This document shows, in pieces, positions 16,311 to 24,784 of a DNA stretch of 34,349 nt. Positions within the stretch are counted from its first letter, which is position 1, and the number at the start of each line of letters is the position of its first letter. The stretch is from Bacteroidota bacterium (GTDB lineage: Bacteria > Bacteroidota > Bacteroidia > 2-12-FULL-35-15), in NCBI GenBank assembly GCA_005772895.1, contig SXIH01000051.1:1-34349 (forward strand), in the 5' to 3' direction. A program made the translations under genes and the position numbers. The notes beneath the pieces were generated by a model, which was given only the letters and a program-made list of their open reading frames with translations, did no database searches and was not told where the DNA came from.

Positions 16311-16931
16311 TTACTCATTGTAGTAAAATTCAACTATCATTAATTCATCTACCCTGTTGAAGTATAAAGCAATCGAATGAAGTTTCGAGCTAACATTGCT
16401 GTTTTCAAGTATAACCGCAAATTGTTCTATTTTACTTGATCTGGAAACATCTTCTCTGCATGAATAAGATTCCGGAAATTGTTCTTTAAAGTTTTCAACG
16501 CTGTATTCAGGAGTCAAATTTAATTTATTTTTAATTTGAAAGCTAAACTGGCTTGTGTTATCAAACTTTATTGAACTCACAAAAATGTCTTCTCCTTCTT
16601 TGTAAAATGATAAATCATTATTGTCAAGTCTTATTGTTTCTACTCCGAGTGCAGTATCATTTAAATTAATTTTCAAAAGTTCATCATGAAAGTATCTTTT
16701 GAAATCCTCAACTTTCAAAATCGGGTTGAATGATTTTTCCCATCTTAGAACAACAAAATTATCAAGGTCGACTTTGTTATAAACACACATCCCTGACGCT
16801 TGTTTTTTTTCTCTTTCAATTTTCTCTAAACGGCCTTCTTCTAATTTATTTAATCCAAGTTTTATCAACCAACCTACAAGTATTAGTATAATTGCGGTGA
16901 TAGCTAATTTGTTAAAAAATCGTGGGCTCAT
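16311..16931 (-). CDS. Membrane-anchored protein of unknown function
   Basis: A 206-residue protein not recognised by family. One N-terminal TM helix (about 9-27, LAITAIILILVGWLIKLGL) is followed by a charged linker (about 28-46) and a soluble domain of mixed alpha/beta appearance with a single Cys pair region (CVYNKVD; SYSCREDVS). With no cleavage motif after the helix, the protein is probably anchored in the inner membrane with its domain in the periplasm. It converges tail to tail with 15863-16309, with one base between the stops and no terminator. It lies downstream of the terminator of the M43 protease gene, so it needs its own promoter; none matching the consensus was seen. Confidence 0.7.
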   Translation of the reverse strand: MSPRFFNKLAITAIILILVGWLIKLGLNKLEEGRLEKIEREKKQASGMCVYNKVDLDNFVVLRWEKSFNPILKVEDFKRYFHDELLKINLNDTALGVETIRLDNNDLSFYKEGEDIFVSSIKFDNTSQFSFQIKNKLNLTPEYSVENFKEQFPESYSCREDVSRSSKIEQFAVILENSNVSSKLHSIALYFNRVDELMIVEFYYNE

Positions 16932-16958
16932 CTTAATTCTGAGTATTAAACTAGTATT

Positions 16959-16994
16959 AAAAAATCCCTCAACATATTAATGAAGAGGGATTTT
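16959..16994 (-). terminator. Intrinsic terminator of the M43 protease gene
   Basis: AAAATCCCTC (16961-16970) pairs perfectly with GAGGGATTTT (16985-16994) around a 14-nt loop. On the minus strand it runs into a T-rich tract and begins 18 bases after the protease stop codon. Confidence 0.85.
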
Positions 16995-17012
16995 AAATTT
17001 TTTAGAAAATGT

Positions 17013-19118
17013 TTATTTCACAATCAACTTCTTAGTAAAGCTTTCGCCACCTACAGTTAATTTAATGAAATACATTCCTGAAGACAATTTTGTTTTATCT
17101 GCAATTGAATATTGATGTTCTCCTGCATTTAAATTTCCATTGTATACGTTAGTAATTTCTTTTCCTAAAACATCGTAAACAGTAATTGCTGTTTCTTTGT
17201 TTTCTGTTAAGTTGAAAGAGATAATTGTATTTCCTTCTGTTGGATTAGGATACATATTAAAGTTAATGTTGTTTGCTAATTCATCAATACCAACATTTCC
17301 CATAATATTTATATCATCTAAATAAACATTGTTTCCAGCATCACTAGTAAATTTAAACATTACGAATACACTTGTTTCAGTTGCTAAAGAAGCAAAGCTC
17401 AAAGTTTTTGTTACCCATTGTGAAGCAGTAGGGACAAAAGATGAACTGATAACACCTGCAGTTGAAAGTGAAGCACCAGTTAATGTTTGACGCAACGACC
17501 AAGATTGTCCGCAAGTTGTAGAAACATAAATCTGTAACTTATCTGCAGATGTAGATGTTTTTTGTGCATGCGCAACTTTGTAAGTTAATGATGGTGTTCC
17601 AGAAATTGCTGTCATATCAATTGGTGGAGAAATTAATTCATCAATATTTCCATCATACGTACTTGCATTTACAATTCGAACAGATTTTGTTCCCGTTGCA
17701 GCAGCAGCAGTTGTTTGTGTCCAAGTATTTGTTCCAGAATTTGCATTGCGCACATTCCAATCAACATTTGGAACAGCACTTCCTTCAAATCCTTCTGAAT
17801 AAATTGGAACTGCATATGTTGCAGTGTTTGGATAAACTGTTACATAAGAAGTTTTAGTTGCATTTACAGAACCAGAACCATTTGTAACAGTTAATGAAAC
17901 ATTGTATACACCTGGAGTATTATAAGTAATCACAGGCATTGAATCAGTAGAAGTTCCTGGAGTTCCACCAGAGAATGTCCATGCCCAACTAGTAGGATCC
18001 CCGTTCCAAGATAAATCTGTGAAAGTTAAACTATCACCTTGACAAACTGCATTAACTGCATCGCTAGATTGAAAATCGGCTAAACATAAAACAGCAGGAG
18101 TGCTCACACCTGTGGAAGATAAATTGGATGTAGTCCACAAATTATTTCGGGAGGCAGTTCCGCTTGTCAATGCAGTTCTCATTCTTGATTTTTGTCCATT
18201 CGTAAACATATTACTGCAATATGCATACTCCATATAATTTTGCACGTTTTCAATTATTGGAGGATTACAAACAGAAGAAGTAAGCGTACAAGTTGTGTGA
18301 CCTTCAGTTTGTGGAGTGTCAGTAACAGAATCACTTCCTGTACAATCAACTCCTGGGTCGTTTGTTCCACCCCAAGTATGATTTAAATTTAAGTAGTGAC
18401 CAATTTCATGTGTCAACGCACGTGAGCGGGTAACAGAACCAGAACCAATACTTCCAACATATGTTGACAAAATTACAATCCCGTCATTCTCTGGAGAAGC
18501 TATTGTAGAAAAAGGTAAATAGGCATATCCCGCAGCTCCACTGGAAATAATTTTTACAACCCAAACATTTAAATATTTGTTACGTGGCCATTGGTTTAAT
18601 TTAGAATCATCATCTCCAACATTTGTTTCAGATGTATAAATACGGTCAATACCATTTGTACAATTTCCCAATGGATCTTTTTTAGCCAAAGCGAACTGAA
18701 TTTCACAATCAGCAGCTATAGCAGTAAATGAAGGAACTACAGCAGAAATATCTGCATTTAATTTACGATAGTCTTCATTCAAAATACGCATCTGATCAAA
18801 AATTTGCGCATCAGAAATGTTTTCTGGTCCACCTTCATGAAGAATATGAAATACAACAGGAATAGTGTATATAGGAAGCATGGATTTTCCATCTCCTTCT
18901 TTATATCCTTTAGCAAATGCAGCTTGGTCGGCCAAAACAGATGCTTGTTCTTGTTCCAAATAAGCTTGTTTTAATGAAGGATGTTCATTAAAATATTTAT
19001 TCATCATTTCGGTAGTGCTACAAATTTTTAATTCTTGTGCTGTAGCGAAATTGAAAGTAAGTGCAGTTATAAAAAGTGCACTTAGTAGTTGGGTAATTTT
19101 GTTCATTTTTAATAGCAT
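17013..19118 (-). CDS. Secreted M43-family (pappalysin/ulilysin-type) zinc metalloprotease with PKD and T9SS domains
   Basis: A 701-residue exported metzincin protease. Signal peptide within 1-28 (ending FATAQ); a pro-region; a catalytic domain (about 80-330) with the zinc motif HEIGHYLNLNH (His237, Glu238, His241, His247) followed by TWGG, and a Met-turn at NYMEYAYC (about 294-301). Next come a PKD domain (about 347-428, ending YNVSLTVTNGSG), a MAM/choice-of-anchor-J type beta domain (about 438-612, EGFEGSAVPNVDW... to NVYLDDINIMG) and a T9SS sorting tail (about 622-701, with MYPNPTEGN and LSSGMYFIKL). It probably digests extracellular protein. M5 at 19106 gives an equally good signal peptide and is an alternative start. 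Followed by a terminator; no consensus promoter seen. Confidence 0.94.
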   Translation of the reverse strand: MLLKMNKITQLLSALFITALTFNFATAQELKICSTTEMMNKYFNEHPSLKQAYLEQEQASVLADQAAFAKGYKEGDGKSMLPIYTIPVVFHILHEGGPENISDAQIFDQMRILNEDYRKLNADISAVVPSFTAIAADCEIQFALAKKDPLGNCTNGIDRIYTSETNVGDDDSKLNQWPRNKYLNVWVVKIISSGAAGYAYLPFSTIASPENDGIVILSTYVGSIGSGSVTRSRALTHEIGHYLNLNHTWGGTNDPGVDCTGSDSVTDTPQTEGHTTCTLTSSVCNPPIIENVQNYMEYAYCSNMFTNGQKSRMRTALTSGTASRNNLWTTSNLSSTGVSTPAVLCLADFQSSDAVNAVCQGDSLTFTDLSWNGDPTSWAWTFSGGTPGTSTDSMPVITYNTPGVYNVSLTVTNGSGSVNATKTSYVTVYPNTATYAVPIYSEGFEGSAVPNVDWNVRNANSGTNTWTQTTAAAATGTKSVRIVNASTYDGNIDELISPPIDMTAISGTPSLTYKVAHAQKTSTSADKLQIYVSTTCGQSWSLRQTLTGASLSTAGVISSSFVPTASQWVTKTLSFASLATETSVFVMFKFTSDAGNNVYLDDINIMGNVGIDELANNINFNMYPNPTEGNTIISFNLTENKETAITVYDVLGKEITNVYNGNLNAGEHQYSIADKTKLSSGMYFIKLTVGGESFTKKLIVK

Positions 19119-19155
19119 TTAATTATATATAGTTTAGAGAGGGGATGATTTCCAA

Positions 19156-19190
19156 TTTTTCGTAATTCGTATTATTAGTATTTCGTAGTG
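19156..19190. repeat. TTCGTAATTCGTAT-type short intergenic repeat
   Basis: Overlapping words TTTTTCGTAATTCGTAT, TATTAGTATTTCGTAGTG and TTAG fill the spacer between the SDR stop codon and the protease start. It is a low-complexity repeat type that I recall from Bacteroidota spacers. Confidence 0.45.
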
Positions 19191-19934
19191 TTAGTCGTAA
19201 TCTTTTATGGATGAAAGTACATCCTTGATACTGTTTATATTAGCTAAGATATTAATATATTTTTTAGAAACAAATTCTGGTTCCGAAAGCTGATTATTGA
19301 CCTTATAACCTATAAAGTCTTCCAATCTGCTAAAATCTTCTTTTTGCGCTGACCTTATTTCTTCCTGCATGCCTGTATTTACTACTCCTGGGGCAATTGA
19401 GAAGATGTGAAACCCTTTATGAATGTTTTCCTGAGGCTTTTTTGCCCTGATTTTTTGCTCTGAATCCACCACCCGGCTCAACATATCAATACCGGCTTTT
19501 GAAGCACAATAAACAGCCCAGCCGTCAATCGGATTTTTACCTGCTCCTGAGCTTACGTTTACTATTACTTTTTCTGCATCCGTTGAATCATAACATTCAA
19601 TAAAGGCATTTGTAAGAACCGTTGGTGCAATTAAATTCACCGTATAATTTTTAATAATGGTTGCCGCATCTAGTTTGCCTACAGGTTTAATAAAACCCAA
19701 AACTCCAGCATTATTTATCAGATAAACCTTTTTAGCATTGGCATGTAATTCAAACTTAAATCCCGAAATAGCATTAACATCTGTTAAATCTAAATAAGAA
19801 TGTTTGTAATTAGCATGTTCAATACTTCTGTGTCGGGATATTCCAATTACTCTATTTGATGGGTTTTCCAACAAATGTTCTGCAAATGCTTTTCCAATTC
19901 CTCTGCTCGTTCCTGTTATATAATAATAGTTCAC
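19191..19934 (-). CDS. SDR family NAD(P)-dependent oxidoreductase
   Basis: A 247-residue classical short-chain dehydrogenase, cytoplasmic. Cofactor motif TGTSRGIG (7-14), NNAG (74-77), catalytic Ser in VNVSSGAG (about 128), and YxxxK as Tyr142-Lys146 (VYCASKAG). The basic SRHRS after the second strand suggests NADPH. The overall pattern (IAPGVVNTGMQEEIR near residue 195) resembles the sepiapterin reductase/benzil reductase (YueD-like) subgroup, but the substrate is not defined. It starts at GTG (19934-19932), directly before the conserved YYYITGTSRGIG. It may be read separately from the trans-sulfuration gene upstream, since about 185 bp with an inverted repeat lie between them. Confidence 0.9.
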   Translation of the reverse strand: MNYYYITGTSRGIGKAFAEHLLENPSNRVIGISRHRSIEHANYKHSYLDLTDVNAISGFKFELHANAKKVYLINNAGVLGFIKPVGKLDAATIIKNYTVNLIAPTVLTNAFIECYDSTDAEKVIVNVSSGAGKNPIDGWAVYCASKAGIDMLSRVVDSEQKIRAKKPQENIHKGFHIFSIAPGVVNTGMQEEIRSAQKEDFSRLEDFIGYKVNNQLSEPEFVSKKYINILANINSIKDVLSSIKDYD

Positions 19935-20054
19935 AATTCTCAGTTTTGTATATTATAAAGATAGCCAAATAAAATGCAAAAAGCAAGAGGTTTTTACGCT
20001 CTTGCTTAGTGTGATATCAGGTGGGAAGAGGATTGTCTTTTACAATCGAAAAGT

Positions 20055-20108
20055 CTTCGACTCCGCTCAGACTGACGTTACGGAGCGTCACACTGAGCGG
20101 AGTCGAAG
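20055..20108. repeat. CTTCGACTCCGCTCAG inverted repeat, copy 2
   Basis: CTTCGACTCCGCTCAG (20055-20070) and its exact reverse complement (20093-20108) enclose 22 nt, which hold a nested inverted repeat (TGACG...CGTCA). It lies 12 bases past the stop codon of the trans-sulfuration gene, where it could act as an RNA 3' hairpin. There is no T-run, so it is not a canonical terminator. Confidence 0.8.
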
Positions 20109-20120
20109 TGTTGCCGTTCG

Positions 20121-21278
20121 CTACCCTAAAGCAGCCTTCAAATCCGCTATCAAATCATCAATATCTTCAATCCCAACACTCAATCTTAATAGCGATTCTA
20201 CAACTCCTGCTTTATCTCTTTCTTCTTTCGGAATAGAGGCATGTGTCATAGTTGCTGGATGGTTAATCAAAGATTCAACTCCTCCCAATGATTCTGCCAG
20301 TGAAAATACTTTCATGCTGGATGCAATTTTAAAGGCATCTTCCTGTTTATTTCCTTTTAAAGAGAAAGAAATCATACCACCAAAATCTTTCATTTGCTTT
20401 TTGGCAATGTCGTGGTTCTGACTGTCAGGAAATCCTGGCCAATACAATTTGTCAATCTTTGGATGTGTTTTTAAAAATTCAGCAATTTTTCTTCCATTAA
20501 AACAATGACGCTCCATGCGAATGTGCAAAGTTTTTAATCCACGCAAAACCAAAAAGCTATCCATTGGTCCGGGTGTTGCACCACAACTATTATGTATAAA
20601 TGCTAATTGAGTATATAAATTATCATCGCTCAAACAAAGTGCGCCCATAATCACATCGCTATGTCCACCCAAATATTTTGTTGCCGAATGCATCACGATA
20701 TCAGCACCCAATGCCAATGGATTTTGTAAATACGGAGAAGCAAATGTATTGTCAACTGCACAAATCAATTTCTTTTCTTTTGCAATTTTAGCACATGCTT
20801 CAATGTCGATAATCTGCATGGTTGGATTGGTAGGTGTTTCCAGCCAAATCATTTTTGTATTTGCATTGATGTGCTTTTTAATCACATTCACATCTTTCAT
20901 ATCAATGAAATGAAATTTTATTCCAAAAGGAGCAAATACTTTGGTAAACATTCGATAGCTACCACCATATAAATCATCTCCCGTAATCACTTCATCACCA
21001 GGGCGCAACAATTTCATCACAGCATCAATAGCACCCATTCCGCTAGAAAAACACAAAGCATGTTTTGCTCCTTCTAATTCAGCTAAACATTTTTCTAAAG
21101 CAGTACGTGTAGGATTTTTCCCACGGGCATAAGCGTAGCCTTTGTGTTTGCCCGGACTTTCCTGCCAATAAGTTGATGTTTGATAAATTGGAGTCATTAC
21201 GGCTCCCGTAGTTGGATCAGGTTCTTGTCCTGCGTGTATTGCTTTTGTTCCAAAGCCTAATTTTGATGTGTCTGACAT
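20121..21278 (-). CDS. Trans-sulfuration PLP enzyme (cystathionine gamma-synthase/lyase family)
   Basis: A 385-residue cytoplasmic fold-type I PLP enzyme of Cys/Met metabolism. It has the family start (TKAIHAGQEPDPTTGAVMTPIYQTSTY), the phosphate-binding FSSGMGAI (about 77-84), ETPTNPT (147-153), and the PLP lysine in SATKYLGGHSDV (Lys201). The C-terminal ESLGGVESLINHPATMTH is conserved across the family. The usual YSRTGNPTR reads YARGKNPTR here, a variant segment in the substrate and cofactor region of the neighbouring subunit. Synthase (metB), gamma-lyase and beta-lyase cannot be told apart safely from sequence alone. Transcribed divergently from the metal cassette. Confidence 0.92.
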   Translation of the reverse strand: MSDTSKLGFGTKAIHAGQEPDPTTGAVMTPIYQTSTYWQESPGKHKGYAYARGKNPTRTALEKCLAELEGAKHALCFSSGMGAIDAVMKLLRPGDEVITGDDLYGGSYRMFTKVFAPFGIKFHFIDMKDVNVIKKHINANTKMIWLETPTNPTMQIIDIEACAKIAKEKKLICAVDNTFASPYLQNPLALGADIVMHSATKYLGGHSDVIMGALCLSDDNLYTQLAFIHNSCGATPGPMDSFLVLRGLKTLHIRMERHCFNGRKIAEFLKTHPKIDKLYWPGFPDSQNHDIAKKQMKDFGGMISFSLKGNKQEDAFKIASSMKVFSLAESLGGVESLINHPATMTHASIPKEERDKAGVVESLLRLSVGIEDIDDLIADLKAALG

Positions 21279-21358
21279 AGGGTTGTTATTTGAGGCATAA
21301 AGGTAGATTTTTTTACATAAAAATGAGGCTAAATTCTTTTAACATTTTTTAATTTTTT

Positions 21359-21383
21359 ATACAATTCAATTGTTGTATCTTCG
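21359..21383 (+). promoter_or_regulatory. Promoter region of the metal cassette with an overlapping inverted repeat
   Basis: TATCTTCG at 21376-21383 is a one-mismatch version of the Bacteroidota -7 element. An inverted repeat ATACAA (21359-21364) / TTGTAT (21373-21378) with an 8-bp spacer overlaps its left end and could be an operator. The gene start at 21394 lies only 10 bases downstream, so the leader would be very short. Confidence 0.35.
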
Positions 21384-21393
21384 TTATATCAAA

Positions 21394-21849
21394 ATGAAAG
21401 TAATCCAAAAAATAACAGCTGTTTTTTTAGCAACGGTTTTTCTTTTTTCGAGTTTAGGCTTTACCATTAGTTCCATGGTTTGCTTAAAAAGCGGAAAAGG
21501 AAAAGTTTCTTTTGCTATGATTGAAGATTGTTGTTCCAAAACAAAATCTCCTGTAGCAAAAACAGCTTGTTGTGATGAAGAAAACGATTTAGACTTACCA
21601 AAAGGATTTGCAGTTATTAAACAAGGCGAATGCTGCGATATTAATAATTATACATTTAATTTAAACGATTTTCAGAATTCACAAAAACTATCGCTTGAAC
21701 AACCAATCGTTTTAAATTCATTTTTTTACATCTCTGAAAAAGCTACTTCAACAAGTGTAGAAAACAAATTAGCTTTTCAATATTCCGATTTACCTCCGCC
21801 ACTATACGGGCGAACACTCTTAAATTTTATTTCCGTCCTTACCATTTGA
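21394..21849 (+). CDS. Cys-rich exported protein (HYC_CC_PP-like)
   Basis: A 151-residue protein with a signal peptide or N-terminal TM segment (about 5-27) and four Cys sites: C30 (SSMVCLKSGKGK), C46-C47, C59-C60 and C80-C81, plus a PPP motif at 134-136 (SDLPPPLYGRTLL). Small Bacteroidota proteins with this Cys-pair and Pro layout next to TonB receptors are known as the HYC_CC_PP family. Here the first motif is VCLKSGKG instead of HYC, so this is at best a divergent relative. Paired Cys suggest metal binding. The ATG at 21394 was chosen because the upstream TTG at 21370 overlaps the promoter. First gene of the cassette with the receptor and HMA genes. Confidence 0.75.
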   Translation: MKVIQKITAVFLATVFLFSSLGFTISSMVCLKSGKGKVSFAMIEDCCSKTKSPVAKTACCDEENDLDLPKGFAVIKQGECCDINNYTFNLNDFQNSQKLSLEQPIVLNSFFYISEKATSTSVENKLAFQYSDLPPPLYGRTLLNFISVLTI

Positions 21850-21876
21850 TTTCTCGGCTAAAAATTTGCTCGCAGT

Positions 21877-21892
21877 CCCGATAGCTATCGGG
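21877..21892. repeat. Palindrome CCCGATAGCTATCGGG
   Basis: A perfect 16-bp palindrome followed by a short direct repeat (CGCAGATT twice, 21895-21911) in the 109-bp spacer before the TonB receptor gene. I recall both words as common in Bacteroidota intergenic DNA. The palindrome could weaken read-through from the Cys-rich gene, but there is no adjoining T-run. Confidence 0.65.
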
Positions 21893-21958
21893 AACGCAGA
21901 TTTGCGCAGATTTTTTATTAAAAATTTCGTGAATATTTTTTATTGAAATCAAAATCAA

Positions 21959-24175
21959 ATGAAACGATTATTTTATTTAATAATCCTTCTATTATATGCC
22001 GACTCAATTATTGCCCAGAATATTTCAGGTAAAATTGTTGGCACAGATGATAAAGGAAAAAAAGAAGTCCTGCCGGGAGCAAATGTCTATTGGCAAGGAA
22101 CAAATATTGGAACAACAACCGATTTGGATGGAAAGTTTCAAATTGCAAATCCAGATACAATTCCATCTCAACTAATTGTGAGCATGATGGGATTTTTGAA
22201 TGATACTATTTCTGTTACTCAACCGAATCAAACAGTTGATGTAGTTTTGAAAAATTCTGTGACTTTAACTGCTGTTGAGGTGTCGGAAAAACAAAGTACT
22301 ACTCTCAATAAACTTTTCACTCCTATTAATACGGAAGTGATTTCAGGAAAAGAATTATTGAAAGCAGCATGTTGTAATCTGTCTGAAAGTTTTAGTACCA
22401 ACGCTTCTGTTGATGTAGCTTTTACAGATGCTGTTTCAGGTGCGAAAAAAATTCAGATGCTTGGTCTGGATGGTGTATACACTCAAATTCTTTCGGAGAA
22501 CATGCCGATGTTGCGCGGACTATCAGCAGCTTACGGAATCAATTATATTCCGGGAACTTGGATTGAAAACATTTTGGTTACAAAAGGAACTGGTTCTGTT
22601 GTGAATGGATATGAAAGTATTTCCGGACAGATCAATCTGGAATTTTTAAAACCGCAAGAACAGAAAAATAGAGTCTTTATAAATGTATATGGAAATCAAA
22701 AAGGAAGAGCAGAAGCGAATTTACATTTAGCAAAAAAGATTAATACAAAATTGAGCACAATGCTGTTTTCACATGCAAGTTCCAATACAATGAAACAGGA
22801 CATGAACAAAGATGGATTTTTGGACATGCCTTTAACTCAGCAATACAATGTTTTTAACAGATGGGATTTTCACAATCAGAAGAATTTTGAGGCGCAGTTC
22901 GGAATAAAAGGATTGTATGAAACCCGTCAGGGCGGACAAACAAATTTTGTGTATGCTCCCGAAAGAGATTCATCCAACAATTATGGAATTGGAATAAATA
23001 CAAAGTCTTTAGAATATTTTTCTAAAACAGGATTTATGTTTCCTTCAAAACCATATAAGAGTGTTGGTATTCAAACATCGGGGAAATGGCAGGAGCAGGA
23101 CATGTATTTTGGGCTGCGAGATTATAAAGGAGTGCAAAAAAACTTTTATGCGAATGTGATTTATGCAAACATCATTAATAATACAAATCATAAATACAAA
23201 CTAGGTGCTAGTTATTTGTTAGATGATTACAACGAAAAGTTTAATGATACAGCATTTGCAAGAACAGAAAGTGTTCCGGGTGTGTTTGCAGAATACACCT
23301 ATTCGAATCCGGAAAAAATTTCGTTAGTTGCAGGTGTTCGAGCTGATTATCATAACATACATGGAATGTTTTATACACCACGTTTACATTTGCGTTGGAA
23401 TGCTACTAAAAAAACAACTTTCCGTTTGTCAGGTGGAAGAGGCTTTAGAACAAGCAATGTGTTTGTTGAAAATCAATCGGTGTTTGCCAGTTCTCGTCAA
23501 ATTGTGATGAATGAAAAACTGAATCCGGAAATTGCATGGAATTATGGTGTATCTGCAAATCAACAATTTAAATTGTTTGACCACGAAGCATTTATTAATG
23601 TGGATTTTTTCAGAACAGATTTTGAAAATCAAGTAATTGTTGATTTGGACCAACATGTAAATAAAGTAGTGTTTTATAATTTGAAAGGGGAATCGTATTC
23701 TCACAGTTTGCAAGTTGATATGGGATTAGAACCGATAGAAAGTTTTGCTGTGAAGTTGGCTTATAAATGGTATGATGTAAAAACAACATACAACTATGAG
23801 TTGATGGATAAACCTTATGTTCCGAAACACCGTGTAATGGTAAATTTAGCTTATGCAACCTATATGGAAAAATGGAAATTTGATTTTACAACCAATTGGT
23901 TGGGACAAAGCCGGATTCCAAGCACTGTTTTAAGCCCTGTTGAGTATCAATTGCCTAAAAAGTCGAAAGAATACTTTTTGTTAAATGCACAAATCACAAA
24001 AAAATTCAGGAAATTTGAAACGTATTTAGGATGTGAAAACATTTTGAATTACACACAAAAAAATCCGATTGTTGCTTCTGAAAACCCTTTTGGACCGAAT
24101 TTTGATGCATCAATGATATATGCACCGGTAGAAGGAAGAGTAATTTATGTTGGATTAAGAATGGAGATAAAATAA
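21959..24175 (+). CDS. TonB-dependent outer membrane receptor, probable metal uptake
   Basis: A 738-residue outer membrane receptor. Signal peptide 1-20 (ending SIIAQ); carboxypeptidase-regulatory-like domain (about 21-98, GANVYWQGTNIGTTTDLDGKF); plug domain (about 105-230) with EVISGKELLKAACCNLSESF and VTKGTGSVVNGYESISGQI; then a 22-strand-type barrel to the C-terminus, which ends GRVIYVGLRMEIK. Unusual: the plug carries a Cys pair (138-139, AACCNLSESF) and a Met-containing ENMPMLRGLS loop, which I also associate with receptors next to HMA genes. With a Cys-rich protein upstream and an HMA protein downstream, a soft-metal substrate such as copper is the best guess. There is no SusD partner, so a SusC glycan role is unlikely. 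Confidence 0.92.
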   Translation: MKRLFYLIILLLYADSIIAQNISGKIVGTDDKGKKEVLPGANVYWQGTNIGTTTDLDGKFQIANPDTIPSQLIVSMMGFLNDTISVTQPNQTVDVVLKNSVTLTAVEVSEKQSTTLNKLFTPINTEVISGKELLKAACCNLSESFSTNASVDVAFTDAVSGAKKIQMLGLDGVYTQILSENMPMLRGLSAAYGINYIPGTWIENILVTKGTGSVVNGYESISGQINLEFLKPQEQKNRVFINVYGNQKGRAEANLHLAKKINTKLSTMLFSHASSNTMKQDMNKDGFLDMPLTQQYNVFNRWDFHNQKNFEAQFGIKGLYETRQGGQTNFVYAPERDSSNNYGIGINTKSLEYFSKTGFMFPSKPYKSVGIQTSGKWQEQDMYFGLRDYKGVQKNFYANVIYANIINNTNHKYKLGASYLLDDYNEKFNDTAFARTESVPGVFAEYTYSNPEKISLVAGVRADYHNIHGMFYTPRLHLRWNATKKTTFRLSGGRGFRTSNVFVENQSVFASSRQIVMNEKLNPEIAWNYGVSANQQFKLFDHEAFINVDFFRTDFENQVIVDLDQHVNKVVFYNLKGESYSHSLQVDMGLEPIESFAVKLAYKWYDVKTTYNYELMDKPYVPKHRVMVNLAYATYMEKWKFDFTTNWLGQSRIPSTVLSPVEYQLPKKSKEYFLLNAQITKKFRKFETYLGCENILNYTQKNPIVASENPFGPNFDASMIYAPVEGRVIYVGLRMEIK

Positions 24176-24204
24176 GTATCAGGTATTTGGTATCAAGTAT
24201 CAGG
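24175..24204. repeat. GTATCAGG/GTATCAAG-type short intergenic repeat
   Basis: AGTATCAGG occurs at 24175-24183 and 24196-24204 with GGTATCAAGT between, directly after the receptor stop codon. It is a low-complexity spacer repeat of a kind I recall from Bacteroidota. Confidence 0.4.
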
Positions 24205-24238
24205 ACTTTTAAATATTAAAAATAAAAACTAAAAAATT

Positions 24239-24607
24239 ATGAAAAAAGTAAAATCAATTTTATTGTCAGGCATTATAATAATGTTTGCAATTATAGCAAA
24301 TACAGCAAAAGCACAAGATGCAACAACTGCGGAGCTAAAAATTAAAACATCTGCTGTGTGCGATATGTGTAAAGAAAGAATTGAAAAATATGTTGCTTTT
24401 GAAAAAGGAGTTAAAAAATCAAATTTAGATGTTGAGTCGAAAATTTTGACAGTGACATATAACCCTCAAAAAACAACACCCGAAAAAATTCGTTTAGCTG
24501 TTTCTAAAAGCGGATACGATGCAGACGATGTTCCAGCGGACAAAAAAGCATATAAGAAATTGGATGCTTGTTGCAAAAAAGGAGCTGTTTGTACTGATAA
24601 AAAGTAG
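24239..24607 (+). CDS. Exported heavy-metal-associated (HMA) domain protein
   Basis: A 122-residue protein with a Sec signal peptide (1-25, ending TAKAQ) and one HMA fold (about 31-98). The metal loop is VCDMC (Cys41 and Cys44, CxxC), followed by KERIEKYVAFEKGVKKSNLD and LTVTYNPQKTTPEKIRLAV. The C-terminal tail adds CCKKGAVC (Cys111, 112, 118), a possible second metal site not found in plain HMA chaperones. Export points to a periplasmic metal carrier rather than a cytoplasmic CopZ. It lies 63 bases after the TonB receptor and probably receives metal imported by it. Confidence 0.92.
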   Translation: MKKVKSILLSGIIIMFAIIANTAKAQDATTAELKIKTSAVCDMCKERIEKYVAFEKGVKKSNLDVESKILTVTYNPQKTTPEKIRLAVSKSGYDADDVPADKKAYKKLDACCKKGAVCTDKK

Positions 24608-24651
24608 ATAGTTTCCTATTATAGGATTAACATAAATCCTTTTAAACACAT

Positions 24652-24700
24652 TCGACTCCGCTCAGTGTGACAACTCGTTTGTTAGGCTGAGCGGAGTCGA
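24652..24700. repeat. CTTCGACTCCGCTCAG inverted repeat, copy 3 (diverged)
   Basis: TCGACTCCGCTCAG (24652-24665) and its reverse complement (24687-24700) enclose 21 nt. The outermost bases are lost compared with copies 1 and 2. The GTGTGAC word sits beside the left arm, so this copy is inverted relative to copies 1 and 2. It lies after the metal cassette, in a 177-bp spacer that otherwise shows only a weak TAAATTTA promoter-like word at 24758. Confidence 0.75.
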
Positions 24701-24784
24701 TGACTTTTATGCCCACCTCTTAATTTGATATAAATCTGATTAATGTTTTTATTTTTCTAAATTTACGGAACTAAAACCTGAAAC

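Noticed and set aside
20055..20108. Inverted repeat as a canonical terminator of the trans-sulfuration gene
   Set aside because: The hairpin is strong but has no T-run in either direction, and identical arms occur in other spacers, so it is listed as a repeat.
20002..20421. 139-residue open frame on the plus strand
   Set aside because: It runs through inverted repeat copy 2 and then antisense to the trans-sulfuration gene; repeats of this type often create such false frames.
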